Of a DNA stretch of 64,000 bases, positions 35,243 to 43,525 are shown piece by piece; position 1 is the first letter of the stretch, and every line of letters begins with the position of its first letter. The DNA lies in assembly GCF_000687915.1 (NCBI RefSeq), contig NZ_JHZY01000004.1, forward strand, positions 1,436,001 through 1,500,000. Reading direction: 5' to 3'. The notes beneath the pieces are model-generated. The model searched no databases. It had not been told where the DNA came from and saw nothing but the letters and a program-made list of their open reading frames with translations. The translations under genes were made by a program, and so were the position numbers. This DNA is from Leeuwenhoekiella sp. MAR_2009_132 (GTDB taxonomy: Bacteria > Bacteroidota > Bacteroidia > Flavobacteriales > Flavobacteriaceae).

Positions 35243-36595
35243 ATGATTGTAAACGACACTAAACATAATTACCTACTTCAGCCATTAATTGCAAGTATAG
35301 ATATTCTAATTTTAATTGGTTTCGCGAAATTATTTGATTTCTCTTCGCACAGCTATTTATTATTTTCGGTTTATACATTTTTTAGCTGGTTGATAACAAC
35401 ATATAGTTTTGGATTTTATAGTGTATATAGATTTACACCACTGGTACGTATACTATCCATTATTGGAAAACAATTTTTCCTTTTAATTTTTTGCTCTTTT
35501 ACTTTCTTCGGAATTTTTAGCGAAATCAATATTTCTATAAGGGCTGTTTTAGAATATGCCTGCTTGAGTATGGGAATAATCGCCATCCTAAAAGTTACTA
35601 TTTTTAACGTACGAAAAAAATTTAGACAGCAACTGGGTAGCGATACGTTACGGGTAATTATCATAGGATGCAATCCTAAAACAGAGCGATTAAAGAACTT
35701 TTTTAATTATAATCCCGCATACGGATTTCAACTAATAGCAAACCTCAACTTACTCGATCCTGAAGTAACTATAGATTCTGTAAAAGAGTACATTCTTAAT
35801 AATAATATTAGTCAGGTTTTTTGCTCTATAGCAGAGCTTAAGAATAAAGAAATAAGAGAGTTAATTCATTTTGCAGACAATAATTTAATCAGTTTAAAAT
35901 TCTTACCAGATAACAAGAAAATTTTCACAAAGAAAATGGAGTTTCAGTATTATGGCATAACACCCATTTTGTCTCTTCGTACATTACCTATAGATACACC
36001 TGTTAATCTATTTTTAAAGCGCCTGCTTGACCTTACTATAAGTCTATTTGTGGTTATAGGTATATTATCATGGTTGACACCCTTAATAGCAATTATCATC
36101 GTTTGTGATTCTAAAGGACCTATATTCTTTAAACAAAAACGTAACGGGATAGGTGGGAATGAGTTTTACTGCTTTAAGTTTAGATCTATGAAAGTAAATG
36201 GGACTGCAGATGCCACTCAAGCAAGTAAAACCGATGTTAGAACAACTAAAGTAGGTAGTTTTTTACGTAAAACAAGTTTAGATGAGTTGCCTCAATTTTA
36301 CAATGTTTTAATGGGAGACATGTCTGTGGTGGGGCCGCGGCCGCATATGGTTGCACATACGCATTCATTTGCAACACAGGTAGATAAATTTATGCTTAGA
36401 CATCTGGTAAAACCCGGTATTACAGGCTTAGCTCAGGTAAGTGGTTACCGCGGAGAGATAGAAACTAAGCGTGATATAAAAAACAGAGTGCGTTTTGATA
36501 TATTTTATGTTGAAAACTGGTCTATTTTAATGGATCTACGTATTATCGCTAAAACGTTTATTAAAGTGATTTATGGCGACAATAAGGCCTATTAA
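35243..36595 (+). CDS. Undecaprenyl-phosphate sugar phosphotransferase (initiating)
   Basis: Polyprenyl glycosylphosphotransferase of the WbaP/WcaJ type: it transfers a sugar-1-phosphate to undecaprenyl phosphate and so begins repeat-unit synthesis. The 450-residue protein has four to five N-terminal membrane helices (about 10-115), a CoA-binding-like middle (Rossmann segment RVIIIGCNPKTERL) and the C-terminal PF02397 catalytic domain. That domain has KRLLDLTISLF, FKFRSMKVNG, SLDELPQFYNVLMGDMSVVG, PRPHM and VKPGITGLAQVSGYRGE. All hallmark residues of the catalytic domain look intact. Its last 23 bases overlap the GT2 gene. Confidence 0.93.
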   Translation: MIVNDTKHNYLLQPLIASIDILILIGFAKLFDFSSHSYLLFSVYTFFSWLITTYSFGFYSVYRFTPLVRILSIIGKQFFLLIFCSFTFFGIFSEINISIRAVLEYACLSMGIIAILKVTIFNVRKKFRQQLGSDTLRVIIIGCNPKTERLKNFFNYNPAYGFQLIANLNLLDPEVTIDSVKEYILNNNISQVFCSIAELKNKEIRELIHFADNNLISLKFLPDNKKIFTKKMEFQYYGITPILSLRTLPIDTPVNLFLKRLLDLTISLFVVIGILSWLTPLIAIIIVCDSKGPIFFKQKRNGIGGNEFYCFKFRSMKVNGTADATQASKTDVRTTKVGSFLRKTSLDELPQFYNVLMGDMSVVGPRPHMVAHTHSFATQVDKFMLRHLVKPGITGLAQVSGYRGEIETKRDIKNRVRFDIFYVENWSILMDLRIIAKTFIKVIYGDNKAY

Positions 36596-37340
36596 AAAGG
36601 CAAACCCCTTAGTTTCTATAGTTACTCCCTGCTTTAATTCTCAAAAGTATATTCTCGACACCATTAACTCTGTTCAAAATCAAACGGTAACAGACTGGGA
36701 GTTGTTACTCATTAACGATGCTTCTACAGATCATACAGAACGAATTATAAAAGAGTGCCAAACGTTCGACTCACGGATAAAATATTTTAAACATAATCAC
36801 AACCGGGGACCGGCTTACGCACGCAACCTCGGTATAGAAAATGCAAAAGGGAAATACCTTGCTTTTTTAGATGCAGATGATGTGTGGCTCCCATTATTTT
36901 TAGAATCTTGTATTGCCAGAAATAAAGCTTTCGTATTTACTTCAGCATTGCGTGTAGATGAGAATTTAAAACCGATGTTATCCCCATTTATTGTCCCTGA
37001 AAAAGTATCTTATTCAGATGTGTTAAAGAGTAATTCAATCATTTGTTCTACAGCCTTTATAGATATTGAAAAACTGGGGAAACTCTATATGCCGCTCATT
37101 AAAAAGCGTCAGGATATGGGACTGTGGCTACAGTACCTTAAAAAAACAGAGTATGCTTTTGGTATTAAAAAGCCTTTGGCTATGTATAGAATTAGAGAGA
37201 ATTCGCTTTCGCGGAATAAAAAAAACCTACTAAAACACCAGTGGGATTTTTATCGAAAGGTAGAAAAAATCTCTTTTTTTAAATCGGTTTATTATATGAT
37301 ATGTTGGGCGTATTTTGGCTACAAAAAGTACAATTCTTAG
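36573..37340 (+). CDS. Glycosyltransferase family 2
   Basis: A 255-residue inverting GT-A transferase. Visible motifs: PLVSIVTPCFNSQKYILDTI, ELLLINDASTDHTERII (nucleotide binding), GPAYARNLGIENAKGKYLAF and the DXD-type metal site LDADDVW. The C-terminal part matches sugar transferases in capsule and O-antigen loci. It overlaps the initiating transferase by 23 bases and ends two bases before the stop of a convergent gene. Its exact sugar is unknown. The locus carries one GT4, one GT2 and one initiating enzyme, a small complement for a whole repeat unit; other transferases may be elsewhere. Confidence 0.9.
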   Translation: MATIRPIKKANPLVSIVTPCFNSQKYILDTINSVQNQTVTDWELLLINDASTDHTERIIKECQTFDSRIKYFKHNHNRGPAYARNLGIENAKGKYLAFLDADDVWLPLFLESCIARNKAFVFTSALRVDENLKPMLSPFIVPEKVSYSDVLKSNSIICSTAFIDIEKLGKLYMPLIKKRQDMGLWLQYLKKTEYAFGIKKPLAMYRIRENSLSRNKKNLLKHQWDFYRKVEKISFFKSVYYMICWAYFGYKKYNS

Positions 37341-37341
37341 T

Positions 37342-38643
37342 TTAAAAATCTCTTTTAAACTGTCTCAATTTACCTCGATTACTTCGGTCTAAAAAGGGTT
37401 GCTTTACAATAACAAATTCAATTTCCTGATTTAAATATGTCTTTAGCGCTTTTTCAATTTTAGCAAGTTGAAATTCATTAAAAGCTATATCTGCTACATA
37501 CTTTATGGTGAATTTATTAGGCTTATTCTGGTTTATAATAAACTCTTTTACGTTGCCACTATCTTCAATTACGGTCTTAGTAACATAATAAAAAGCCAGC
37601 GCAGGAACTTTCTTTCCATTAGTTAAAATTGCAAAATCTCCTATTCTTCCGTCAAGATTTGTTAGAACGGTGTTGTTGTGTTCATCTAAATTAATAACTC
37701 CCAAGTCTCCAATCTGATATCGAATAAATGGATGTGCCTTGTTAAACAGGGAAGTGATCACAATTTTACCGCTCGTACCATTAGGAACAGGTTTATTTTG
37801 GTCGTCTAAAATCTCTACATAGAGCAATGCAGTATCAATTTTTAAAGGATTTTCTGCTTTTCCGAAGGCGATTACTCCTGTTTCAGATGAGCCGTATTCA
37901 TTCAATACAGGAATGCCAAATTGCTGTTCGAGAAGTAATTTGTCATCTTTGAGTAGGATTTCTGCAGTTACAATACAATGTGTTAAACTGGGACAAATTT
38001 GTTTTAAAATGAGATTTTTAGAACGTAAATAGTGCGCAAATAACACTAAAGTGCTGGTATAGCCATTTAAATGCCCAAATTTTACACGCTTAAACTGATT
38101 GATAAATTTCTCAAAATTTTGATCTGAAGCGTCAAATATTGAAAAGCGATATCTGTTGCTTAGAACATCTTTTAAACGCTCTTTATAAATGGGCATTCCG
38201 CCTTGCGGAATACCATAAAACCGAGCCTCATAGGAGGTGTTGAGGTTAACTCCTGCAAGTAGGTAAAGATCTTGAATAGATGCCCAGGTGAGTGCGTGGC
38301 AGTATTTGTCTTTTGCAAAAATAAAGGGATTTCCTGAAGATCCTGAGGTCTTGTGTACGTGAGAATTTCTTTTAGAAAAACCTTCAGACAAACGCTCTTC
38401 TAAGGGTTTTTGCAAATCTGCTTTTGTTAATACGGGAAGCGAATCCCAGCCTGTAGGGTTACCGGCTACGAAGTTTCTATAAAAGGAGTTATTTCTTAAA
38501 TGGAATTCTAAAATTTGAGATCTTCTTTTTATATAATACTGTGCACTATCTGTAGCAACTTCGCGTTTTAAAGCCTCAAGTTTTCTTTTCGCGGAGGCGA
38601 TATCAAAACCATTAAAACGTAAACTGAGGTTTGTTAAATTCAC
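37342..38643 (-). CDS. CapK/PaaK-like adenylate-forming protein
   Basis: A 433-residue member of the phenylacetate-CoA ligase/CapK branch of the ANL superfamily, often found in capsule and exopolysaccharide loci. The P-loop-like motif is HVHKTSGSSGNPFIFAKDK. The second core motif is VLNEYGSSETGVIAFG, and the third is VLTNLDGRIGDFAIL. The C-terminal subdomain (about 330-433) is shorter than in CoA ligases. CapK-type proteins are thought to add acyl or similar groups to polysaccharides, but this has not been shown here. It is convergent with the GT2 gene and divergent from purD. Confidence 0.83.
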   Translation of the reverse strand: MNLTNLSLRFNGFDIASAKRKLEALKREVATDSAQYYIKRRSQILEFHLRNNSFYRNFVAGNPTGWDSLPVLTKADLQKPLEERLSEGFSKRNSHVHKTSGSSGNPFIFAKDKYCHALTWASIQDLYLLAGVNLNTSYEARFYGIPQGGMPIYKERLKDVLSNRYRFSIFDASDQNFEKFINQFKRVKFGHLNGYTSTLVLFAHYLRSKNLILKQICPSLTHCIVTAEILLKDDKLLLEQQFGIPVLNEYGSSETGVIAFGKAENPLKIDTALLYVEILDDQNKPVPNGTSGKIVITSLFNKAHPFIRYQIGDLGVINLDEHNNTVLTNLDGRIGDFAILTNGKKVPALAFYYVTKTVIEDSGNVKEFIINQNKPNKFTIKYVADIAFNEFQLAKIEKALKTYLNQEIEFVIVKQPFLDRSNRGKLRQFKRDF

Positions 38644-38677
38644 AAGACTAAAATTAGTAGGTCAATTTACAAACATT

Positions 38678-38685
38678 TATTTTTG
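38678..38685 (+). promoter_or_regulatory. -7 element of purD
   Basis: TATTTTTG matches TAnnTTTG, 28 bases before the purD start. Confidence 0.45.
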
Positions 38686-38713
38686 ACGCTTAATCTAATT
38701 ACAAGTAACTACG

Positions 38714-39985
38714 ATGAATATTTTAATTCTAGGTTCTGGTGGTCGTGAACATACTTTCGCCTATAAAATTGCTCAAAGTCCCAAATGTGATCGCTTATTT
38801 GTTGCCCCGGGAAATGCAGGAACTGCAAAATTGGCGACAAATGTTGACCTTAATGTAAATGATTTTGAAGCTGTTAAAAAACTTGTTTTAGCAGAACAGA
38901 TAGAAATGGTTGTCGTGGGACCAGAAGATCCGCTTGTAAATGGGGTTTATGACTTTTTTAAAAATGACAAAGCATTAGAAAAAATTGCTGTCATAGGGCC
39001 TTCAAAGCGAGGTGCTTTACTAGAAGGAAGTAAAGAACGCGCTAAAGAATTTATGGCTATGTACAACATTCCTACAGCTGCTTATAAAAGTTTTACAGCT
39101 GAAAGTCTTGATGCAGGGAAGTCATTTTTAGAAGAATTGAAGCCTCCCTATGTGCTTAAAGCAGATGGCCTTGCTGCCGGAAAAGGAGTTGTAATTCTAC
39201 AGAATATTGAAGAAGCAAAAGCCGAATTAGAAGACATGCTTACCAATAAGAAGTTTGGTGCGGCAAGTGAAACAGTAGTTATTGAAGAATTTCTTGACGG
39301 TATAGAGTTGAGTGTTTTTGTACTTACAGATGGTAAAAATTACATCACATTACCTACAGCAAAAGACTACAAACGCATAGGTGAAGGAGATAAAGGTTTA
39401 AATACAGGAGGAATGGGTGCTGTCTCTCCGGTGCCGTTTGCAGACGCTGCTCTAATGGAGAAGATAGAAAATCGTATCGTTAAACCTACCGTTGCAGGTT
39501 TAGCTACAGAAGATATCGAGTACAAAGGATTTATTTTTATAGGTTTGATTAAAGTAGGTGATGAGCCTAAAGTAATTGAATACAATGTGCGTATGGGCGA
39601 TCCTGAAACAGAGGTTGTTTTACCACGTATTAAGAATGATCTGGTCACAATGTTTGAAAAAGTTGCGGCTCAGAAACTAGATGAGGTTGAGCTTGATTTA
39701 GATCCCAGGTATGCCGCAACGGTTATGCTTGTTAGCGGCGGTTATCCCGAGGCTTATGAAAAAGGAATGAAATTAACAGGTTCTGAAACCATAGAAGATG
39801 CTCTTGTATTTCACGCAGGGACATCACTAAGAGATGGGGAAATCATTACCGCAGGAGGTCGTGTTATGGCAATAACTTCGCTTCATGAGGATTTTAGAAA
39901 AGCCTTAGATAATTCTTATGAGAATATAAAGAAAATCTCATTTGATAAAATGAATTATAGAACAGATATTGGTTTTGATCTCTAG
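38714..39985 (+). CDS. purD: Phosphoribosylamine-glycine ligase
   Basis: Second step of purine synthesis: joins phosphoribosylamine and glycine with ATP to give GAR. The 423-residue ATP-grasp enzyme has N-terminal MNILILGSGGREHTFAYKI, the ATP-grasp region PPYVLKADGLAAGKGVVI, the PurD signature YNVRMGDPETEVVLPRI, and LNTGGMGAVSPVPF. Length is standard. It is monocistronic: own -7 element upstream and a strong hairpin terminator downstream. Confidence 0.97.
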   Translation: MNILILGSGGREHTFAYKIAQSPKCDRLFVAPGNAGTAKLATNVDLNVNDFEAVKKLVLAEQIEMVVVGPEDPLVNGVYDFFKNDKALEKIAVIGPSKRGALLEGSKERAKEFMAMYNIPTAAYKSFTAESLDAGKSFLEELKPPYVLKADGLAAGKGVVILQNIEEAKAELEDMLTNKKFGAASETVVIEEFLDGIELSVFVLTDGKNYITLPTAKDYKRIGEGDKGLNTGGMGAVSPVPFADAALMEKIENRIVKPTVAGLATEDIEYKGFIFIGLIKVGDEPKVIEYNVRMGDPETEVVLPRIKNDLVTMFEKVAAQKLDEVELDLDPRYAATVMLVSGGYPEAYEKGMKLTGSETIEDALVFHAGTSLRDGEIITAGGRVMAITSLHEDFRKALDNSYENIKKISFDKMNYRTDIGFDL

Positions 39986-39991
39986 TATAGC

Positions 39992-40026
39992 AAACAAAAA
40001 GCCTGCTCATAGCAGGCTTTTTGTTT
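39992..40026. terminator. Terminator between purD and the convergent small membrane gene
   Basis: A 16-bp perfect stem (AAACAAAAAGCCTGCT with AGCAGGCTTTTTGTTT) and loop CAT. Symmetric A and T runs make it bidirectional. Confidence 0.9.
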
Positions 40027-40047
40027 AATCTATAATTAAAAAGGAGC

Positions 40048-40263
40048 TTATTTATTTAGATTGTGATGCTCGTCTTTATCAAACTTTTTTAATTGTAATG
40101 TCCAATAAGTAAATGCAGTTGCAGCAATTAGTATAAATACAAAATTGAGTAAATTTGCAGCAATCCAGCTGCTATCTTGTAACTCACGTATTGCATCTAA
40201 CGGCGCTAAAGCAACATTCACAAAAAAATCTTGAATACCGTAAAATAAATCTTTCAATTCCAT
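40048..40263 (-). CDS. Small membrane protein, probably DUF6341
   Basis: A 71-residue protein with one clear membrane helix (about 37-56, NLLNFVFILIAATAFTYWTL), an amphipathic start (MELKDLFYGIQDFFVNVALAP) and a charged tail (KKFDKDEHHNLNK). In flavobacteria a protein of this look lies divergent from the DUF6427 gene, which is what is seen here, and I take it to be DUF6341. Function unknown. Confidence 0.72.
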   Translation of the reverse strand: MELKDLFYGIQDFFVNVALAPLDAIRELQDSSWIAANLLNFVFILIAATAFTYWTLQLKKFDKDEHHNLNK

Positions 40264-40344
40264 AATTGTATACTTTTACATCGTTATTAGCGAAGTCGCA
40301 CGTTCAATGTCTTATTGTGCGGTGCAAAAATATAAAAAACTAGG

Positions 40345-41277
40345 ATGCTTACAAGCTTTTTTAGCGTTTCAAAACCTATAAATTTTGCAATTATTGTAAT
40401 TGCAGTGATTCTTTATTTTTCGAGTTTCTATGTGTTGTCAGATTCTAACGGGTTAACTGCTTACTCAATACTAAATCAATTCTTCATTTTACTGGTTTAT
40501 TTATTTTCTTTGGGTGTTCTTAATTTTGTGGTTAAACGCAATACGCTTAGCAGGCGCAACACCTATATTGTTTACCTTTTTGTATGCTTTACATTTGCGG
40601 TACCTGCCACTTTTTTTAATACAAACATCATACTTTCGGGAGCATTTGTACTTCTTGCTTTAAGACGTATCATAAGCTTAAAATCGCCTAATGATTTTAA
40701 TAAAAAATTATTTGACGCAGCGTTTTGGATTACAATTGCCTCCTTATTTTTCTTCTGGAGTTTCTTGTTTTTAATAGTGCTGTATTTTGCAATTTTGTTT
40801 TACGGCCGTCTTGACTATAGAAACTGGTTAATTCCTTTTACAGGCATTTTTGCAGTTCTAATTATTGCATTAACCTATGGAATGTATACAGATGGGGCTT
40901 TAGCATTTGCTTTAAATTATGTGCAATTACCCACATTAGATTTTACAGCATATAGTTCAATTAAATTGCTGCTCCCGGCATCTTTCTTTTTAGCATTGTA
41001 TTTATGGTGTGGAATTTATTACGTATCTCAAATTTCTGATGCGCGTCAAAAATTAAAATCTTCTTACTTTATAATACTTATTAGTTCTGCGATAGCTCTG
41101 TTAATTATTCTCTTTCTGGCGCCTTTACGAGATGGCAGTGAATTGTACTTTATCTTTGGCCCGTTAGCAATTATTAGCGCTACTTATATTGAAAACCATA
41201 AGAGTTTTTGGTTTAAAGAAATGCTGTTGTGGCTTGCATTACTCATTCCTATATTTTTATTGTTTTGGCACAGTTAG
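40345..41277 (+). CDS. Polytopic membrane protein, probably DUF6427
   Basis: A 310-residue membrane protein with about ten hydrophobic helices (for example INFAIIVIAVILYFSSFYVL near the start). A central motif is FYGRLDYRNWLIPFTGIF. Family assignment to DUF6427 rests on size, topology and the divergent DUF6341-like neighbour. No function is known. The last 13 bases overlap the start of a restriction-endonuclease-like gene, so the two are co-translated if that TTG is used. Confidence 0.72.
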   Translation: MLTSFFSVSKPINFAIIVIAVILYFSSFYVLSDSNGLTAYSILNQFFILLVYLFSLGVLNFVVKRNTLSRRNTYIVYLFVCFTFAVPATFFNTNIILSGAFVLLALRRIISLKSPNDFNKKLFDAAFWITIASLFFFWSFLFLIVLYFAILFYGRLDYRNWLIPFTGIFAVLIIALTYGMYTDGALAFALNYVQLPTLDFTAYSSIKLLLPASFFLALYLWCGIYYVSQISDARQKLKSSYFIILISSAIALLIILFLAPLRDGSELYFIFGPLAIISATYIENHKSFWFKEMLLWLALLIPIFLLFWHS

Positions 41278-41909
41278 ATTTAGTAAAACTTGAGCAAGAG
41301 CTCAAAAAACGTTGGCCTTACAGGGATATTTGGTTTAGAAAGCAAAATAATACCTGGGATACATACAGTAATTTTATTTATACGATTCAAGAGTTTGAAG
41401 TTCTTTTAGAACGCATTAAAGAAAGCGTAGAAACCCATAATTTAAATAAAAAGCACTTTTTTTATTATGCAGTTAACCGCTGGTATAATTTCTGGAGCGC
41501 CTGTGCTGTAGAGCAATTATTTATTGAATTAGATGGTGTAGATGCTGCAAAAAACAAAAAAGACAGGCTCGTAGATTTTAGTATACAGGGCATCAAATTT
41601 GATTTAAAAACGTCTAAGTTTCCAAAGGGTTTTGGTAGAAATTTAGACTATGCAAAATCCCATCAGGAAAGACTTATAAAGTGGCTATATCTTAATCAAA
41701 GCACCGGCAGACGCTATCATATAGAAAACAGGTTGTTTCTTATTGTTTACAGTACAAACGGGGATCATTATAAGTTAAAAGCCGAAATAAGCTGGCTAAA
41801 AACACATATTGAAAATTATGTTGCATCTTTTGACCCTGATAATTTAAAAAGACCACATATTACCGAAACTAAACCTGCTTACTCAGATATAATCTGGGCT
41901 ATTCGATGA
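41265..41909 (+). CDS. Putative type II restriction endonuclease (PD-(D/E)XK-like)
   Basis: A 214-residue protein (226 if GTG 41229 is the start). I recognise no named family. Seen in the sequence: a helical N-terminus, then LVDFSIQGIKFDLKTSKFP. This gives D-x8-D-x-K (D104, D113, K115 from the TTG), a PD-(D/E)XK nuclease core with the two acids on strands separated by a short turn. An upstream glutamate lies in ACAVEQLFIE. The gene overlaps the following DNA-adenine methyltransferase by four bases (ATGA), as restriction-modification pairs often do. Length fits a small type II enzyme. Recognition site unknown. The start is uncertain: TTG 41265 overlaps the upstream gene by 13 bases, GTG 41229 by 49. 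Confidence 0.6.
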   Translation: MAQLDLVKLEQELKKRWPYRDIWFRKQNNTWDTYSNFIYTIQEFEVLLERIKESVETHNLNKKHFFYYAVNRWYNFWSACAVEQLFIELDGVDAAKNKKDRLVDFSIQGIKFDLKTSKFPKGFGRNLDYAKSHQERLIKWLYLNQSTGRRYHIENRLFLIVYSTNGDHYKLKAEISWLKTHIENYVASFDPDNLKRPHITETKPAYSDIIWAIR

Positions 41910-42901
41910 ATTATATAGGCTCAAAACATAAACTTTCAGACTGGTTACTCACAAATATTAATGCTGTTTGTGGAAAAGATTTGTCGACACATACTTTTTG
42001 CGATCTCTTTGCCGGGACGGGTAGTGTAGGCAGAACGTTTAAACCTCTGGTTAAAGGAGTTATTGCAAATGATCTTGAATATTATAGTTATATTTTAAAC
42101 CGAAATTACATAGGCAACAACACGGCTTTAAATTCTGAAGAATACATTAACCGCTTAAATACCTTAGAACCTGAGAAAGGTTTTATTTTTGAAACCTATA
42201 GTGCCTCTGGGGCAGCAGACCGTCTTTATTTTTCAGCAGAAAACGGTAAAAAAATTGATGCTATTAGAAATCAGATTGAAATCTGGTATGTTCAAAAAGA
42301 AATTGAAGAAGACCTCTATTATTTCCTTCTGGCAAGCTTGCTGGAGAGTGCAGATAAAGTTGCGAATACCGCTTCCGTTTACGGGGCTTATTTGAAAAAG
42401 ATTAAAAAATCTGCTCAAAAACCACTGGTGATGCAATCGGCAGAATTTCAAATAACTTCAGGAAATCACGTTGTTTTTAATCAAGATAGTAACGCTTTAA
42501 TTAAAAAGATTGAAGGTGATATTCTGTATTTAGACCCGCCTTATAACGCTAGGCAGTATGGTGCAAATTATCATTTGCTAAATACTATTGCAAAAAAAGA
42601 TACCTTTGTACCTAAAGGAAAAACAGGTTTGCGCGCCTATTCAAAAAGTGCATTTTGCAGTAAGGTTGAGGTTGCTCAAACATTTGAAAACCTTATTGCA
42701 TCGGCAAACTTTAAAACGCTGTTTTTAAGTTACAATAATGAGGGTCTTATGCCTGCAGCGACTGTAAAATCTATTATGCAACGCTACGGAAGGTATGATT
42801 TAGTAACTAAAGAATACCAGCGTTTTAAAGCAGATAAAACAGAAAGCCGTAATCATAAAGCAACCACAACAACCGAATATTTACACATATTAGAAAAATA
42901 A
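41906..42901 (+). CDS. DNA adenine N6-methyltransferase (D12 class)
   Basis: A 331-residue Dam/M.FokI-like (D12 class, alpha-type) methylase. It opens with MNYIGSKHKLSDWLL, the usual N-terminal SAM-binding start. Motif I is TFCDLFAGTGSVGR (FAGTG at 35-39) and motif IV is DPPY at 210-213 in LYLDPPYNARQYGANYHLL. The remaining catalytic-domain segments follow, with FLSYNNEG (motif VI-VIII region) near 274-281. It directly follows the nuclease-like gene with a 4-base overlap, so the pair forms a probable RM operon inside the DUF6427-DUF4254 cluster. Confidence 0.88.
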   Translation: MNYIGSKHKLSDWLLTNINAVCGKDLSTHTFCDLFAGTGSVGRTFKPLVKGVIANDLEYYSYILNRNYIGNNTALNSEEYINRLNTLEPEKGFIFETYSASGAADRLYFSAENGKKIDAIRNQIEIWYVQKEIEEDLYYFLLASLLESADKVANTASVYGAYLKKIKKSAQKPLVMQSAEFQITSGNHVVFNQDSNALIKKIEGDILYLDPPYNARQYGANYHLLNTIAKKDTFVPKGKTGLRAYSKSAFCSKVEVAQTFENLIASANFKTLFLSYNNEGLMPAATVKSIMQRYGRYDLVTKEYQRFKADKTESRNHKATTTTEYLHILEK

Positions 42902-42907
42902 AATAAC

Positions 42908-43525
42908 ATGATTACACATACCGCAAAGCGCATATTTGAGCGCGCTGTTGATGATTATCACGTAGAAAACAATGTTGATCAGCCTTTTAAAAATCCGTTT
43001 GATACAGAAGTAGATTTTTTAGAGCATTTATTATATCGTAAAGCCTGGATTGATACCGTACAATGGCATTATGAAGATATCATACGCGACCCGCAAATAG
43101 ATCCTGTAGCTGCTTTAAAGCTAAAGCGTCAAATAGACTCTTCAAATCAGGAGCGTACAGACATGGTTGAATATATTGACAGCTATTTTTTAAAAGAGTA
43201 TAAAGATATTGAGCCTAATGACAGTGCTACCGTAAATACCGAAAGTCCCGCGTGGGCAATAGATCGCTTATCTATACTTACGCTTAAGATTTATCACATG
43301 GAAGAGGAAGCAAATCGTGAAGATGCTTCTGACGAACATAGAGCGGCCTGCCAGAAAAAGCTTGATATTTTATTAGAGCAACGTGTAGATTTATGTGCAG
43401 CAATAGATACTCTTATCATAGATATTCGCAATGGTGATAAATACATGAAAGTCTATAAACAGATGAAAATGTATAACGACGATGAGCTGAATCCGGTATT
43501 GCGTAACCAGAATAAAGCAATTTAA
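42908..43525 (+). CDS. DUF4254 protein
   Basis: A 205-residue soluble helical protein. Features: HLLYRKAWIDTVQWHYEDIIRDP near residue 45 and a middle segment TESPAWAIDRLSILTLKIYHMEEE. This fits DUF4254, a Bacteroidota family usually beside a GT9 (heptosyltransferase-like) gene, as here (the next gene starts at the next base). Function unknown; a link to lipopolysaccharide-type glycosylation is inferred from context. Confidence 0.85.
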   Translation: MITHTAKRIFERAVDDYHVENNVDQPFKNPFDTEVDFLEHLLYRKAWIDTVQWHYEDIIRDPQIDPVAALKLKRQIDSSNQERTDMVEYIDSYFLKEYKDIEPNDSATVNTESPAWAIDRLSILTLKIYHMEEEANREDASDEHRAACQKKLDILLEQRVDLCAAIDTLIIDIRNGDKYMKVYKQMKMYNDDELNPVLRNQNKAI

